Notes: a model not told the origin generated them from the letters alone. A stretch of 64,000 nucleotides of DNA from Cyclobacteriaceae bacterium (GCA_028278225.1 JANQEU010000045.1:186001-250000), one strand, 5' to 3'. Shown: positions 8,508 through 17,873, counted from the first letter of the stretch. A program made the numbers and translations.

Positions 8508-10862
8508 TTATCTCAGGGTATCCTGAAACAGCCTAAAGATCCTGCGGTATTCATCCGACCAACTGGATGCTTCCGTAAACCCGTGTCCTTCCAGCGGGAA
8601 AACTGCCAGTTCCCAATTTTCCTTCTTCAGTTCGATCAGTCGCTGAGATAGGCGAACTACATCCTGGAAATGGACGTTCGTATCTACCATACCATGAAGC
8701 ATCAATAAATTCCCTTTCAATCCATCTGCATGATATATCGGAGAGCTTCTCGCAAAAGCGATGCTGTCCTCCACAGGTGTATTCAGGATATTGGCGGTGT
8801 ATCCGTGGTTGTAATGCGCCCAGTCCGTTACGGACCTCAAAGCAGCTCCGCTCCTGAATGTATCCGGGTACTTGAACATTGCCATCAATGTAATAAAGCC
8901 GCCATATGACCCGCCGTAAATACCGATCCGTTCCGCATCGATACTATGATTTTCCACCAGATATTTCGCTCCATCGATCTGGTCGTCCAGGTCCTTTCCT
9001 CCCATATATCGATAGATGGCGGTGCGCCAGTCCCGGCCATAGCCGGCACTTGCCCTGAAATCAATCGCCAATACGGTATAACCATTATCGGCTAACAGGT
9101 TGTGGAACATGTACTCACGATAATACGATGGCCACCAATAGTGAACATTCTGCAGATAGCCTGCGCCATGAACGAATATGACTGCCGCTCCATTATTGTT
9201 TTCATCCGAAGGCCTGTAGAGGGAAGCAGGTACTTCTACATTATCTTTTGCCGTAAATCGTATGATCTCAGGATCCCGCCATTCATATGATTGGAAATCC
9301 TCAGTTGTTGATTTTGTCAGTTGCGTCATTTCCGCCCCGGTTTCATTGGGCATCAGGTACAGTTCCCAGGGTTTATTGCTATAAGCATACCGAATGGCCA
9401 GGTTCTTTTCGTCCGGTGAGATTGTAACGCGGTGTCCTCCTTTTGCGGAGGTGATTCGTGTCATTTTCCCCCCTTTAGCAGGTAAATGATAAAAGTGCTG
9501 TTCATGAGGACTTACCATGTTGCTGGTGATGAAAAATGTTTGTTTATCCCTCGACAGCTGCACGTCCAGGATCTCAAAATCACCTTTTGTAAGTGCTTTG
9601 ATCTTACCGGTTTTCACATTAGCGGTATACAAATGGGCAAAACCGGTTTTTTCGGATTTGAACCATATATTTTCATCATCCAGCCATCCGATAACTCCCT
9701 GTGAAAACCATCCGACACCGGGACCACCGATCCAGGCATCATCGTGCTGCCTGTCTATGAGGGTCAGTCCACCGTTTTCCAGGTCCAGCGTCATGATCCA
9801 CCGGTCTTTGTAATCCTGCGATGTGATGTTCACCACGGCCAATCCCGAATCTGAAAATCCTGGTATCCCGATCTGCACCTCACGGGGGTTGTCATATTGA
9901 TCACTATACTCCGATCCTTCTTTTGCATAATCTTTGAGGAATTCCGGTTTGTCCCGAATGCCTTCAATATCTCCGGTCTCGATTTTGTATGTGGAATCGG
10001 CCGCGATGTCCCAGATCCATGATTCGTAGGTATTTCTCGGAGAACCAACCTTCGGACGGGCACTCCGATTATCAGTGTAACCTGATTGGGTGACATAATC
10101 AGGTACATTGGTCCGCTTATCACCCGGCACTTTCACGAGCCTGTAGACCACAAATCGCTGATCCGGTGAGATTGAAATACCATTTAAGGTCTTGTCCCCC
10201 ATGTATATGGTCTTGGGTCTGTCCGGGGAAGTGAGTTTGTTCCGATACTTTCTGGTATCGGAGGTGTTCTTCCGCTCCTTCAATATTTCGATATATGCGA
10301 GCTGATCCTGTTCCAGCCATTTATCCTGTTCATTTGCCCTTGGCTTACCCTTTTTCCCCTTTTTGAAATCTGTGAGCTGTATGGTAGTCCCTTCGCTGAT
10401 GTTCCACGAAAATAGATTGTCGCCCATCCGGTAAATTATCGACTTTTCGTCACCACTGAATTGAGGAGAGGATTCTCTGGCATTTGTACTGGTGATTTGT
10501 TTCACTTTGAAGCTGTTCAAATCCACTAAAAACAGATCACCATTGCGTTCGTATACTTTCAGTTCATAATTCCTGCTATAAATTCCACGGGATGTCATTG
10601 ATTTCAATTCGTCCGTCGACAGCTTGCTGATTTCTTTCGAAGAAATATCTACCCGGTAAGTAGATCTCAGGGTATCTGCTTCCGGATTCCAGCCAAAGTA
10701 GATTTGCTTGCTGTCCTCGGACCACCGGATATTATTTGGTAAATACCCGACGAAATCCTCTCCCTGCATGATCCTGTCAATGGTGAGCGAAGATAAGTTT
10801 TCAACCTGCGCATAAACCTGGTAGATAAGGAGCATCAATGTAATAGATATCAGTCGTTTCAT
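8508..10862 (-). CDS. S9 family prolyl oligopeptidase / dipeptidyl peptidase, exported
   Basis: 784 residues with signal peptide MKRLISITLMLLIYQVYAQ. An N-terminal beta-propeller of PD40-like repeats (residues about 25-520) caps a C-terminal alpha/beta hydrolase. The catalytic triad is readable: Ser652 in GGSYGG, Asp727 in HGMVDTNV and His760 in EGHGF. This fits the periplasmic DPP IV-like peptidases that Bacteroidota use to cut short peptides. It lies 27 bp downstream of the 98-residue gene and is probably cotranscribed with it. Confidence 0.93.
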   Translation of the reverse strand: MKRLISITLMLLIYQVYAQVENLSSLTIDRIMQGEDFVGYLPNNIRWSEDSKQIYFGWNPEADTLRSTYRVDISSKEISKLSTDELKSMTSRGIYSRNYELKVYERNGDLFLVDLNSFKVKQITSTNARESSPQFSGDEKSIIYRMGDNLFSWNISEGTTIQLTDFKKGKKGKPRANEQDKWLEQDQLAYIEILKERKNTSDTRKYRNKLTSPDRPKTIYMGDKTLNGISISPDQRFVVYRLVKVPGDKRTNVPDYVTQSGYTDNRSARPKVGSPRNTYESWIWDIAADSTYKIETGDIEGIRDKPEFLKDYAKEGSEYSDQYDNPREVQIGIPGFSDSGLAVVNITSQDYKDRWIMTLDLENGGLTLIDRQHDDAWIGGPGVGWFSQGVIGWLDDENIWFKSEKTGFAHLYTANVKTGKIKALTKGDFEILDVQLSRDKQTFFITSNMVSPHEQHFYHLPAKGGKMTRITSAKGGHRVTISPDEKNLAIRYAYSNKPWELYLMPNETGAEMTQLTKSTTEDFQSYEWRDPEIIRFTAKDNVEVPASLYRPSDENNNGAAVIFVHGAGYLQNVHYWWPSYYREYMFHNLLADNGYTVLAIDFRASAGYGRDWRTAIYRYMGGKDLDDQIDGAKYLVENHSIDAERIGIYGGSYGGFITLMAMFKYPDTFRSGAALRSVTDWAHYNHGYTANILNTPVEDSIAFARSSPIYHADGLKGNLLMLHGMVDTNVHFQDVVRLSQRLIELKKENWELAVFPLEGHGFTEASSWSDEYRRIFRLFQDTLR

Positions 10863-10889
10863 AGGATCAATGTTTATGGTGAAAAGGTA

Positions 10890-11186
10890 TTATTCTTCAA
10901 TTCTAAATATTTCGCGGCGACCTTCCAGGATGTGTTCCTGGTAACCTTCCATGATGGTATATATCTTGTCATCGGAGTCTATATGATAGGACATGTCGTA
11001 GTAATCGCTGATCTCGTTCACTTCAAACTCCCAGGCTACAGTCCAGTAAGTTGCCGCTACATCGGTCATAATGCGGATTTTCTTTGCTCCTTTTGTCAGA
11101 AGGTGGGGAGTAGCGGCTTTAAATACGGCTACCAATTCCTTGGCCTTGCCCGCTTTTGCTTTGAATACATCTCTTACTATGTACAT
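10890..11186 (-). CDS. Small dimeric alpha/beta-barrel (NIPSNAP/ABM-like) protein
   Basis: 98 residues, opening MYIVRDVFKAKAGKAKELV and continuing with alternating strands and helices, as in ferredoxin-like dimeric alpha/beta-barrel proteins such as the NIPSNAP or antibiotic-biosynthesis monooxygenase groups. No catalytic residue can be assigned. It is cytoplasmic (no signal) and sits 27 bp upstream of the S9 peptidase in the same direction. Function unknown. Confidence 0.7.
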   Translation of the reverse strand: MYIVRDVFKAKAGKAKELVAVFKAATPHLLTKGAKKIRIMTDVAATYWTVAWEFEVNEISDYYDMSYHIDSDDKIYTIMEGYQEHILEGRREIFRIEE

Positions 11187-11388
11187 GTTGTATGGTGTAG
11201 GTTGCGAGGTTAAAGATAAGAGATCTGGACGCCAGCACTAATTTCCATTAAGTAATTCAAAGACCGGATACCACGAACGCTACCTGGTATTTCGGAGTCT
11301 TCTTCACTGACAAAATGTAATTCCAGATGATCCGCCCGTGTTTAGAGACATTTCAAAAATCCTGAATAAAATCAGCCTGCAGAGATTT

Positions 11389-12315
11389 CTACTTTTCTCG
11401 CACTACACGAAAACCTACACTGCGATGCGGAAGTACTTGCTTGTACGTATGGGTCCAGGTTGCATTGGCGGCAAATTTAGTATGTAAATAATGGCTGCCC
11501 CGGTAAATGCGATTTACTCCTTTTCCAAATTCCCTGCCATACTTTCTTGTATAAGGCTCCAAATCGGCAAGGGTCGCTGTCCACTCCGCAGCATTACCTC
11601 CAATATCATATAATCCAAAAGGATTCGGTTTCTTTAGACCAACAGGGTGTAACGTTCCAGCTGAATTTTCATCATACCACTCGTATTCATCAAGTAGCAA
11701 TGTATCATCCCCAAAATAATATTCGGTGGTAGTTCCCGCCCGATATGCATACTCCCATTCTTCATTTGTAGGAAGACGGTAGAAATGACCGGTTTTTTCC
11801 GAAAGTTTTATTACAAATTTCTGAACGGCCTCCCAACTAACTACAACCGCCGGATAGTTTTCATTTATGAAGCTTGTTCTTGATCTGTCCATCCATCTTA
11901 ATAAAACTGTACTATCCAATCCGATCTTCTCAAAATCAAAATCCTCCCATTTGAATTCCGGGGGATAACTTCCCATCACATCTTCCCATTGTTTTTGTGT
12001 TATTTCATATTTACCGATATAAAAACTATCGATGCTTGCTATATATGTGTGCTTTCTTAAATAGTTCGGCGTCATTTTTATTTCACCGGATGGAATACAA
12101 ATCAACTCGATATTAAATAGCGAGTCGGCTATTGTTTTACACTTATGGCTTGGATTATCAGCCGGAACCTGATCATCGTAGAGTGACTGCACTTTTCCAG
12201 TGTCGCAAGAGGTTAAAAATGAAAGTGCAATTATCCTGATACATGCTAAATAATAATTTGGCTTCACGCGCAGTACCCCTGGTTTAAAAGGAGCCAATTT
12301 TTCTTTTTTGCTCAT
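11389..12315 (-). CDS. SUMF1 / formylglycine-generating-enzyme-like lipoprotein
   Basis: 308 residues. A hydrophobic segment ending in the lipobox LTSC (Cys about 37) suggests a lipoprotein; the N-terminal extension is long, and a GTG at codon 17 could be the true start. The rest is the C-type-lectin-like FGE-sulfatase fold: EITQKQWEDVMG, NYPAVVVSWEAV, YRLPTNEEWEYAYRAG, NPFGLYDIGGNAAEW and a final RSVGFRVVRE. The two catalytic cysteines of real formylglycine-generating enzymes are absent from the late GSHYLH segment, so it probably does not oxidise sulfatase cysteine. Similar proteins occur as structural or gliding-related lipoproteins in Bacteroidota. Role unknown. Confidence 0.85.
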   Translation of the reverse strand: MSKKEKLAPFKPGVLRVKPNYYLACIRIIALSFLTSCDTGKVQSLYDDQVPADNPSHKCKTIADSLFNIELICIPSGEIKMTPNYLRKHTYIASIDSFYIGKYEITQKQWEDVMGSYPPEFKWEDFDFEKIGLDSTVLLRWMDRSRTSFINENYPAVVVSWEAVQKFVIKLSEKTGHFYRLPTNEEWEYAYRAGTTTEYYFGDDTLLLDEYEWYDENSAGTLHPVGLKKPNPFGLYDIGGNAAEWTATLADLEPYTRKYGREFGKGVNRIYRGSHYLHTKFAANATWTHTYKQVLPHRSVGFRVVREK

Positions 12316-12324
12316 CTTAAGTGG

Positions 12325-12462
12325 TCAGATTTCAGTTTTCAATGATTTCAGAACCCAATATATATCGTTACTCCCGTTGCCAGAATCGTCGAGTACCTTT
12401 TCTCCAAATGTGTCAATGATTTCAACCAGAATTGAAAGAATCAGCTTTATATGATCTATCAT
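12325..12462 (-). CDS. Possible small protein, 45 residues
   Basis: A short reading frame from an ATG at 12462 to a TGA at 12325 encodes 45 residues beginning MIDHIKLILSILVEIID. It lies 9 nt upstream of the SUMF1-like gene in the same direction and fills most of an otherwise empty 225-bp gap. There is no recognised family and no clear ribosome site. It may be a real leader or small gene, or chance. Confidence 0.3.
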   Translation of the reverse strand: MIDHIKLILSILVEIIDTFGEKVLDDSGNGSNDIYWVLKSLKTEI

Positions 12463-12540
12463 TTTACTTTAATGATCCTACAATCCTATGGTTGACCTCT
12501 TAATATATTGACCTACACTTTCCGGGATAGGCCCGTAAAG

Positions 12541-14361
12541 TCAGTTCTTCAAATATCCCGACCATTTTACCCTTAGTTCCCTGGCCTCTTCTGAAGCTTC
12601 GTTATCGATCTCAAACACATGATAGTCCTTTCGCTCAACCAACTCTCCATTTAAGCTGATCCTTTCGCCATTCCTGCTTACGACAATATCATAGGAATCA
12701 CCGGCCTTCATTTTTTCTTTCCTTGCAAATACAACATCTTCATTCTCTTCTGTCAGTACTTCCCCAAATATTTCTTCCACGACATCACCGACTTCCAGTC
12801 CAAAATGTTTGTGATTCTCTGAAAATCCGTCAATCACATTTTTGCCATCGGCGCTTCCGAAATACAGGCCAAACAAAGGCACTGGATTTTTGGATTTTCT
12901 TGAAGGATAGTATTTGATCCCGATAGCCGCAAAATCCTTTTCAAAATCAAAAGGCGTATAGTTCTTAATATGCCGATCGATGAAATCTCTAATTTCCGGG
13001 TAAGTCATATCCACTAATTCATCAAAGAAAAGCTCATTGTTAAAAGGTTTGTCTTTGCCGTACCTCTTAATTAATTCCAGGTACACTTCCCTTAGACCCC
13101 TCTCTCCATTAGATAATTGCAATAATTTGATATCCAGTGAATTTGCAGTCAGGGCCCCAAGCTGATATATATTTCCGTAATTCTTATTCCCCTCATCTGT
13201 CCACCATTCGGCACTGAGACGTGCCAGGCTATAATCGGTTCCGTAGTACTCCGAAATTTCTATTTTCTCGGAAATCCAGTTCAGATAATCTTCGATAGAG
13301 ATGTTCCCGCTTCTTAGTTGCATGATCATCCCAACCCATGTGGTGACACCCTCATACAGCCAAAGATGCTGATCTTCAGAAGTTGGTTTCGAATAATCAA
13401 AGTTGGCGATAATCTCACTTCGGAGGTTTAACGGCGTCAGTATATGCATAAACTCGTGCGCTATGTCATCTTTCAACCAGCCCAAAGTCCTGGGATCAGC
13501 TGATAGTGCATACGTAGAACTGTATGAATGCTCCAGAGCTCCTCTTGCCGATGCCAAAGCCGGCATAAGTTCAGCTTCCTTATCTGATATGAAGAACATC
13601 AAAAAAGAATACTTGTTTACGGGTGAGAATTCCACAAAATCATATGCTGATTCCAGCACGGGTTTGGCTATTTGCAGTACTCTACTAGCTTCAATTTCCT
13701 CTATCGGGGAATAAACAAATGCGTCAACATCTATTTCACCGATCCTAAGTGAAGCGCTGGATAATTCTCCCAGCAATATCGGTGAATCCGCCAACTGGTA
13801 GTACGACTCAGCTATGTAGTATCCGTCTCCGTCGACGGTCAAAGCAGTACCGATTTTCCATCCTTCCCTGTAGCCGATTTTCAATTTGATCGGGTTTGAC
13901 TTTAAGTTTTGGAAGTATCCGAAGACACCGTGAGTGTTTATCACAGCGTAATTCTCGTTGATGCCGGTTCCACTCATGGGATAGATCGGATGTTTTTTGA
14001 CATCCATGTCAAATGAATCATCAATTTCGTATTCGATTCTTTTCACCTTTTGCGGATCAAGAATTCGCCAGTCATTGGTAGATAATTTTTGTGTCAGCAA
14101 CTCATTTCCATCATCATCATACACCTTGAATGATCTTACAAAACGCCCGAAATCAAGCGGCTGATGTACCCCGGGAGCAAAAGAAACGAAGCTATACACA
14201 TTGTCACTTTCCGAAAGCTTTGGAACGGTTCCTGCAATATGAAATACATCACTATCATTGGGAGAAACCTCCAATTCATAGATGAACCTGTCCGTTTGCG
14301 CCCTGAGGACAATGGCCGATAAAATGAATATTGCCGCCAGAGTTTTATTCAATATCTTCAT
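12541..14361 (-). CDS. M61 family metallopeptidase with PDZ domain, exported
   Basis: 606 residues with a signal peptide (1 to about 22, ending LRAQ). The peptidase unit has the zinc motif HEFMH (His302, Glu303, His306) and the third ligand Glu337 in LWLYEGVTTW, the pattern of glycyl-aminopeptidase-like M61 enzymes. An N-terminal beta domain (30-200) and a C-terminal PDZ-like region (about 500-590) complete the family's usual architecture at its usual length. It is the last gene of a three-gene minus-strand unit after the PD40 protein and a frameshifted small gene (8-bp gap). Confidence 0.92.
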   Translation of the reverse strand: MKILNKTLAAIFILSAIVLRAQTDRFIYELEVSPNDSDVFHIAGTVPKLSESDNVYSFVSFAPGVHQPLDFGRFVRSFKVYDDDGNELLTQKLSTNDWRILDPQKVKRIEYEIDDSFDMDVKKHPIYPMSGTGINENYAVINTHGVFGYFQNLKSNPIKLKIGYREGWKIGTALTVDGDGYYIAESYYQLADSPILLGELSSASLRIGEIDVDAFVYSPIEEIEASRVLQIAKPVLESAYDFVEFSPVNKYSFLMFFISDKEAELMPALASARGALEHSYSSTYALSADPRTLGWLKDDIAHEFMHILTPLNLRSEIIANFDYSKPTSEDQHLWLYEGVTTWVGMIMQLRSGNISIEDYLNWISEKIEISEYYGTDYSLARLSAEWWTDEGNKNYGNIYQLGALTANSLDIKLLQLSNGERGLREVYLELIKRYGKDKPFNNELFFDELVDMTYPEIRDFIDRHIKNYTPFDFEKDFAAIGIKYYPSRKSKNPVPLFGLYFGSADGKNVIDGFSENHKHFGLEVGDVVEEIFGEVLTEENEDVVFARKEKMKAGDSYDIVVSRNGERISLNGELVERKDYHVFEIDNEASEEARELRVKWSGYLKN

Positions 14362-14369
14362 ATGGTATC

Positions 14370-14641
14370 TTATTCCCGGTAAACTCTCTTCAGGATCTTG
14401 ATAGAATTGTCAAAACCCGAGACAATATCATAACCAAGACCTTTGATCTCCTGATTAAATTTAACGTTCTGCATCATACCGGGTTCAAGTCTTATATCCA
14501 GCTCCGAGTCGTAGATCTCGCCTCTGAAAATCCAAAGGATCTCCTTTTTTTAAGATCCACTCCCTTAAGCGCAATCTCTCTTTTAAATACCCTGTTCCTT
14601 TCACTGGAAAGTTCTTGCAGTTGAGGTTTGATGATCACCAT
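14370..14641 (-). pseudogene. Frameshifted small gene (about 90 residues if corrected)
   Basis: An ATG at 14641 sits 3 nt after the stop of the PD40 gene and starts a frame (MVIIKPQLQELSS...) that stops early at 14492. At a run of seven A on the coding strand (complement of 14545-14551), reading one base out of frame opens a second frame that continues KEILWIFRGEIYDSELDIR and ends at 14370, 8 bp before the M61 start. One extra A would give a 90-residue protein that fills the gap between the two neighbours exactly. So it is a recent indel, a homopolymer sequencing error, or slippage-dependent expression. Family not recognised. Confidence 0.6.
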
Positions 14642-14644
14642 GCT

Positions 14645-15601
14645 TTATTGTTTGAAACGATCAATGACTTCAGCCTCTACCCAATAAGTGTTGAATACTT
14701 CTTCTTTCGGATCATATCTGGCATAGAAAAAGTATTTCCCATCCGGTGAAATGGTTGGGCAATTTTCGTTACCGGAGGAGTTTATTTTTTCTCCCATATT
14801 TGTCAATGTCCCCCATGCGCCATCTTTATTTCTTAAGCTGATATAAAGGTCACTTTCACCATTATTATCCGGTCGACCCCAGCATGATACAATCAGAAAA
14901 CTTTCATTAGGATCCACGTATAAATCACCTTCGGAATACCGGGTATTGATCGTGCTTCCGAGGCTTACAGGAGCAGTAAATTTTCCATCGACCTTTTCCG
15001 AACTGAAAATGTCCGGTCCACCTATGGTTTGACCATCCCTATAGGGAAAATATAAAGTTCCCCTTTTTGTGATGGAGGGGTATCCAGTGCGAATGGGTCC
15101 ATTATCAATAAGCAGCAGACGTGCCTGGCTCCAACCGGCAGATTCCCTTTTCGAAAACCACAAATATGATCGCTCTTCCGGCTCATCACTATTGCCCAGT
15201 GGTCGCCAGGATCTGAAAAAGGCGGTATTACCATCAGTCGAAATGGCCAGATCATTTTCGCTAAAAGAACTACTGAATGGTGCAATTTCCGGCTGAGTCC
15301 ACACACCGTTCTCTATGTGCATCCACATAATACTTGATTTGCCGTCATCCGTGTAATAAAACTCTGTCCCATCCGGCGAGAAGATGCTGTTGTAAGCAGG
15401 TCTTTCTGTTGTAATGTCTCTCGATAGTATCGTTGGCGCAAAGATTTCAGGTATCAAACCCGGAGGTTTTTGTCCCAGGTATGGCCCCTTTAATTGTACG
15501 ATATCAATTTGTTCGTCTTGCCCATGGACATGGGGCAACTGGATCCGGGTAAGAATTATCAGTGAAAGAAATGCAACTTTTATCATCTTACAGAGCTTCA
15601 T
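14645..15601 (-). CDS. PD40 / WD40-like beta-propeller protein, exported
   Basis: 318 residues. A signal peptide (about 1-27, ending VHGQ) is followed by PD40-type repeats such as IFSPDGTEFYYTDD, AISTDGNTAFF, SITKRGTLYFPYRD and TISPDGKYFFYARYD, giving a TolB-like propeller. Such proteins bind partners or ligands in the periplasm or outer membrane; no catalytic site is seen. It is the first gene of a tight unit with the frameshifted gene and the M61 peptidase, so a joint role in handling secreted peptides is possible but unproven. Confidence 0.82.
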   Translation of the reverse strand: MKLCKMIKVAFLSLIILTRIQLPHVHGQDEQIDIVQLKGPYLGQKPPGLIPEIFAPTILSRDITTERPAYNSIFSPDGTEFYYTDDGKSSIMWMHIENGVWTQPEIAPFSSSFSENDLAISTDGNTAFFRSWRPLGNSDEPEERSYLWFSKRESAGWSQARLLLIDNGPIRTGYPSITKRGTLYFPYRDGQTIGGPDIFSSEKVDGKFTAPVSLGSTINTRYSEGDLYVDPNESFLIVSCWGRPDNNGESDLYISLRNKDGAWGTLTNMGEKINSSGNENCPTISPDGKYFFYARYDPKEEVFNTYWVEAEVIDRFKQ

Positions 15602-15763
15602 TCGGAAATGTTCATTATCTGATCTTCATTTTGAGCCGTTTGAATTGACCCTTTTGTGTTCTGGTACGTATTTGTGATCAAATTGGCTGATGTATCATCT
15701 CCAATGAATAATGATTTTTATCATGTATCTAAGTGGATCTGCAGGCAATGGTCCAAAGTGAAT

Positions 15764-16666
15764 CTATCTTCTCCTCCATCGTGGCAGGACCCATTGTCCG
15801 TCCCTGATTGCTCTGTCCAGAACTATTATACCAATTACTATATTGACCAACAAGCTCAACCAGGATCCCTCCAGGCCAAACTCTCCCCCGGTAATCCAGT
15901 CGGGCCCTTTAATGACCGGCGTGATGAAGCCATCGTGCGCCATTCCCGAGTTATTCATCCCGAAAATCCCCGTCTGAAAGAAATTCCAACTGAAATGAAC
16001 AGCCCAGGTCATCCAGATCCTTCTTGAAAGGATAAAAGGAGCAAGCAAAGCCAAATGTTCCAGACTGATGAAAAGAGAGCTCATTACAGTAGCATTGTCA
16101 TTGCCGAAATGAATGCCGCCAAAAATCAGGGAAGTAACAATGATTGAAATGGTAGAACCTGCATATTCTTCCAGTAATCTGAAAAAAATTACTGTGTAAA
16201 TGAGGTCTTCAACAAATGACCCTACCCCATAGCGAAATAGTCTGTTTAATAAAAGAAATGGAGAGTTGATTTGATCTATTTCATAATATCCGGGAAACAT
16301 CAGGACAATTACGATTAACACAACCATACCGCCTCCTATCAAAGCCCCGATTCCAAATTCCGTGTACCACTGTTTAAAATCGAATTCGAAAGCAACCCGT
16401 CCTTCAATTTTTCGAGTATAAAATGAGTAAGAAAAATAGAGCAGTACTAACAGGACAATTGTCTTTGAAAACCGCAAAATTGTGAATAGGGGATCTTCCG
16501 TATTTTCAACTACAAAAATGGTAAATACGTTAACGAGTATTATCGCTGGCGCAAGGAAGATGATAGCAATGAAAACCCTGAAGAGCGGGAATAAAAATAT
16601 TTTTGACAGAGTTTTCTTTACTCCCCTGTGAATAAATAGCTGAGTTGACCTTACATCTGAAATCAT
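15764..16666 (-). CDS. CPBP family intramembrane glutamic protease-like protein
   Basis: About 300 residues with seven or eight membrane helices. The CPBP/CAAX (Rce1-like) motifs are in order: an ED pair in SFVEDLIYT for the EExxxR motif, FGGIHFG for motif 2 and HFSWN for motif 3. The arginine of motif 1 is replaced (EDLIYT), so activity may be altered. The start is uncertain: GTG at 16702, ATG at 16696 or ATG at 16666 are in frame; the last is used because it directly precedes the soluble N-terminus. It is divergent from the lytS-like gene. Confidence 0.77.
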   Translation of the reverse strand: MISDVRSTQLFIHRGVKKTLSKIFLFPLFRVFIAIIFLAPAIILVNVFTIFVVENTEDPLFTILRFSKTIVLLVLLYFSYSFYTRKIEGRVAFEFDFKQWYTEFGIGALIGGGMVVLIVIVLMFPGYYEIDQINSPFLLLNRLFRYGVGSFVEDLIYTVIFFRLLEEYAGSTISIIVTSLIFGGIHFGNDNATVMSSLFISLEHLALLAPFILSRRIWMTWAVHFSWNFFQTGIFGMNNSGMAHDGFITPVIKGPDWITGGEFGLEGSWLSLLVNIVIGIIVLDRAIRDGQWVLPRWRRR

Positions 16667-16835
16667 ATAATTCTGAGTTGAGACGCAAACCTGCATCCAC
16701 ACGCTTCAATCAAAAAATAAATGTGACATGTGTATCATTGACGATTTCGAAAGTCCTGGTATTTGGGACAAACAGCGTTCATCACAAAATCACACATCGG
16801 GTTGACCGACGAAGTATCTTTGTTATGGTAGTTCC

Positions 16836-17861
16836 ATGAGTTTGACAATCAAAATATTTGATAAAAAGGCTGTTTTTCATGTGACTTTCTGGTCCATATT
16901 CTATTTGCTTTTCATGGTTTTCATGACAAGAATGGAAGGTTTTGAGACTGCCTTAAAATTTAGCCTGGTATATATCACTCCTCTTATAATCCCCGTCTAC
17001 CTGCATGATTTCATCTTTGAGAGATTTTTCAAAACCGGAAAATACATTATCTATACAGGACTGACACTTTTTATCATTATCGTATTCGGTTACATTCATG
17101 AAAGGCTATTCGCAATTCTGTTTGGAGGTGAAATGGCCGCACATATCGCCCTGGCATTCTTCATTGCAACGTTCACCGGTATAAAGTATCTGAGGACAGG
17201 GACAAGGCAGCAATTCCAGCTACACAGGGAAGAATCCAGGCGACTGAAAGCGGAGCTGGAATTGCAAAAAGTGGAATCCAGGCATACAAAAGCAGAACTG
17301 GAATTGCTAAAAGCTCAACTCAATCCACATTTTCTGTTTAACTCCCTGAATAACATCTACTCTCTCATTTTATCAAATGACAAACGGGCGGGAGAAACTG
17401 TCCTGAAACTATCCGGATTGATGCGCTATACACTTGACAGTGCAAAACAAAAGCTTGTAACGCTAAAAGAGGAAAGCGATTTTATTGAACACTACATTAC
17501 CCTGGAAAAAATAAGATTGAATGGAAGATGTGATGTGAAACTTCGTATAGCCGGTGAAAAAACAGATCAACAGATTGCCCCGATGCTTTTTACCCCTCTT
17601 GTTGAAAACAGTTTCAAGCATGGAATTGGTGTGGGAACGAACAATTTTATTCACATTGAAATGCTCATCACACCGGATAACGTGACATTCAAAATATCAA
17701 ACCGGATCGTTCCAAATAAGAACAGGATGCAGGAAAAGGCCGGTAAAATAGGACTTGAGAATCTGAACCGGAGATTGGAAATACTCTACCCCGGGAGGCA
17801 TGATCTGAAGATCCATGAAGATGATGAGACCTTTAACGTCAATATGAGAATAGATTTCTAA
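16836..17861 (+). CDS. LytS-like sensor histidine kinase
   Basis: 341 residues: four membrane helices (about 10-120), a coiled coil (about 130-165), then the His_kinase (PF06580) domain with the phospho-acceptor motif LNPHFLFNSLNNIYSL and an ATP-binding HATPase region with ENSFKHG and GKIGLENLNRRL. The coiled coil holds two copies of a 14-residue unit from a 42-bp tandem repeat. It phosphorylates the LytTR response regulator encoded 12 bp downstream. A TATCTTTG resembling the Bacteroidota -7 box lies 13 nt before the ATG, but no -33 TTG is at the right distance. Confidence 0.92.
   Translation: MSLTIKIFDKKAVFHVTFWSIFYLLFMVFMTRMEGFETALKFSLVYITPLIIPVYLHDFIFERFFKTGKYIIYTGLTLFIIIVFGYIHERLFAILFGGEMAAHIALAFFIATFTGIKYLRTGTRQQFQLHREESRRLKAELELQKVESRHTKAELELLKAQLNPHFLFNSLNNIYSLILSNDKRAGETVLKLSGLMRYTLDSAKQKLVTLKEESDFIEHYITLEKIRLNGRCDVKLRIAGEKTDQQIAPMLFTPLVENSFKHGIGVGTNNFIHIEMLITPDNVTFKISNRIVPNKNRMQEKAGKIGLENLNRRLEILYPGRHDLKIHEDDETFNVNMRIDF
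17232..17315 (+). repeat. 42-bp tandem duplication inside the kinase coiled coil
   Basis: Two adjacent 42-bp units (17232-17273 and 17274-17315) both begin GAATCCAGGC and encode ESRRLKAELELQKV and ESRHTKAELELLKA. The period of 14 codons keeps frame and nearly the heptad pattern of the helix that leads into the phospho-acceptor domain. Confidence 0.8.
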
Positions 17862-17873
17862 ATACCATGTAAA

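Noticed and set aside
11187-11388. A 200-bp gap between the small alpha/beta protein and the SUMF1-like gene
   Set aside because: Examined on both strands for short genes and structure; only a 15-residue frame was found and no signal worth reporting.
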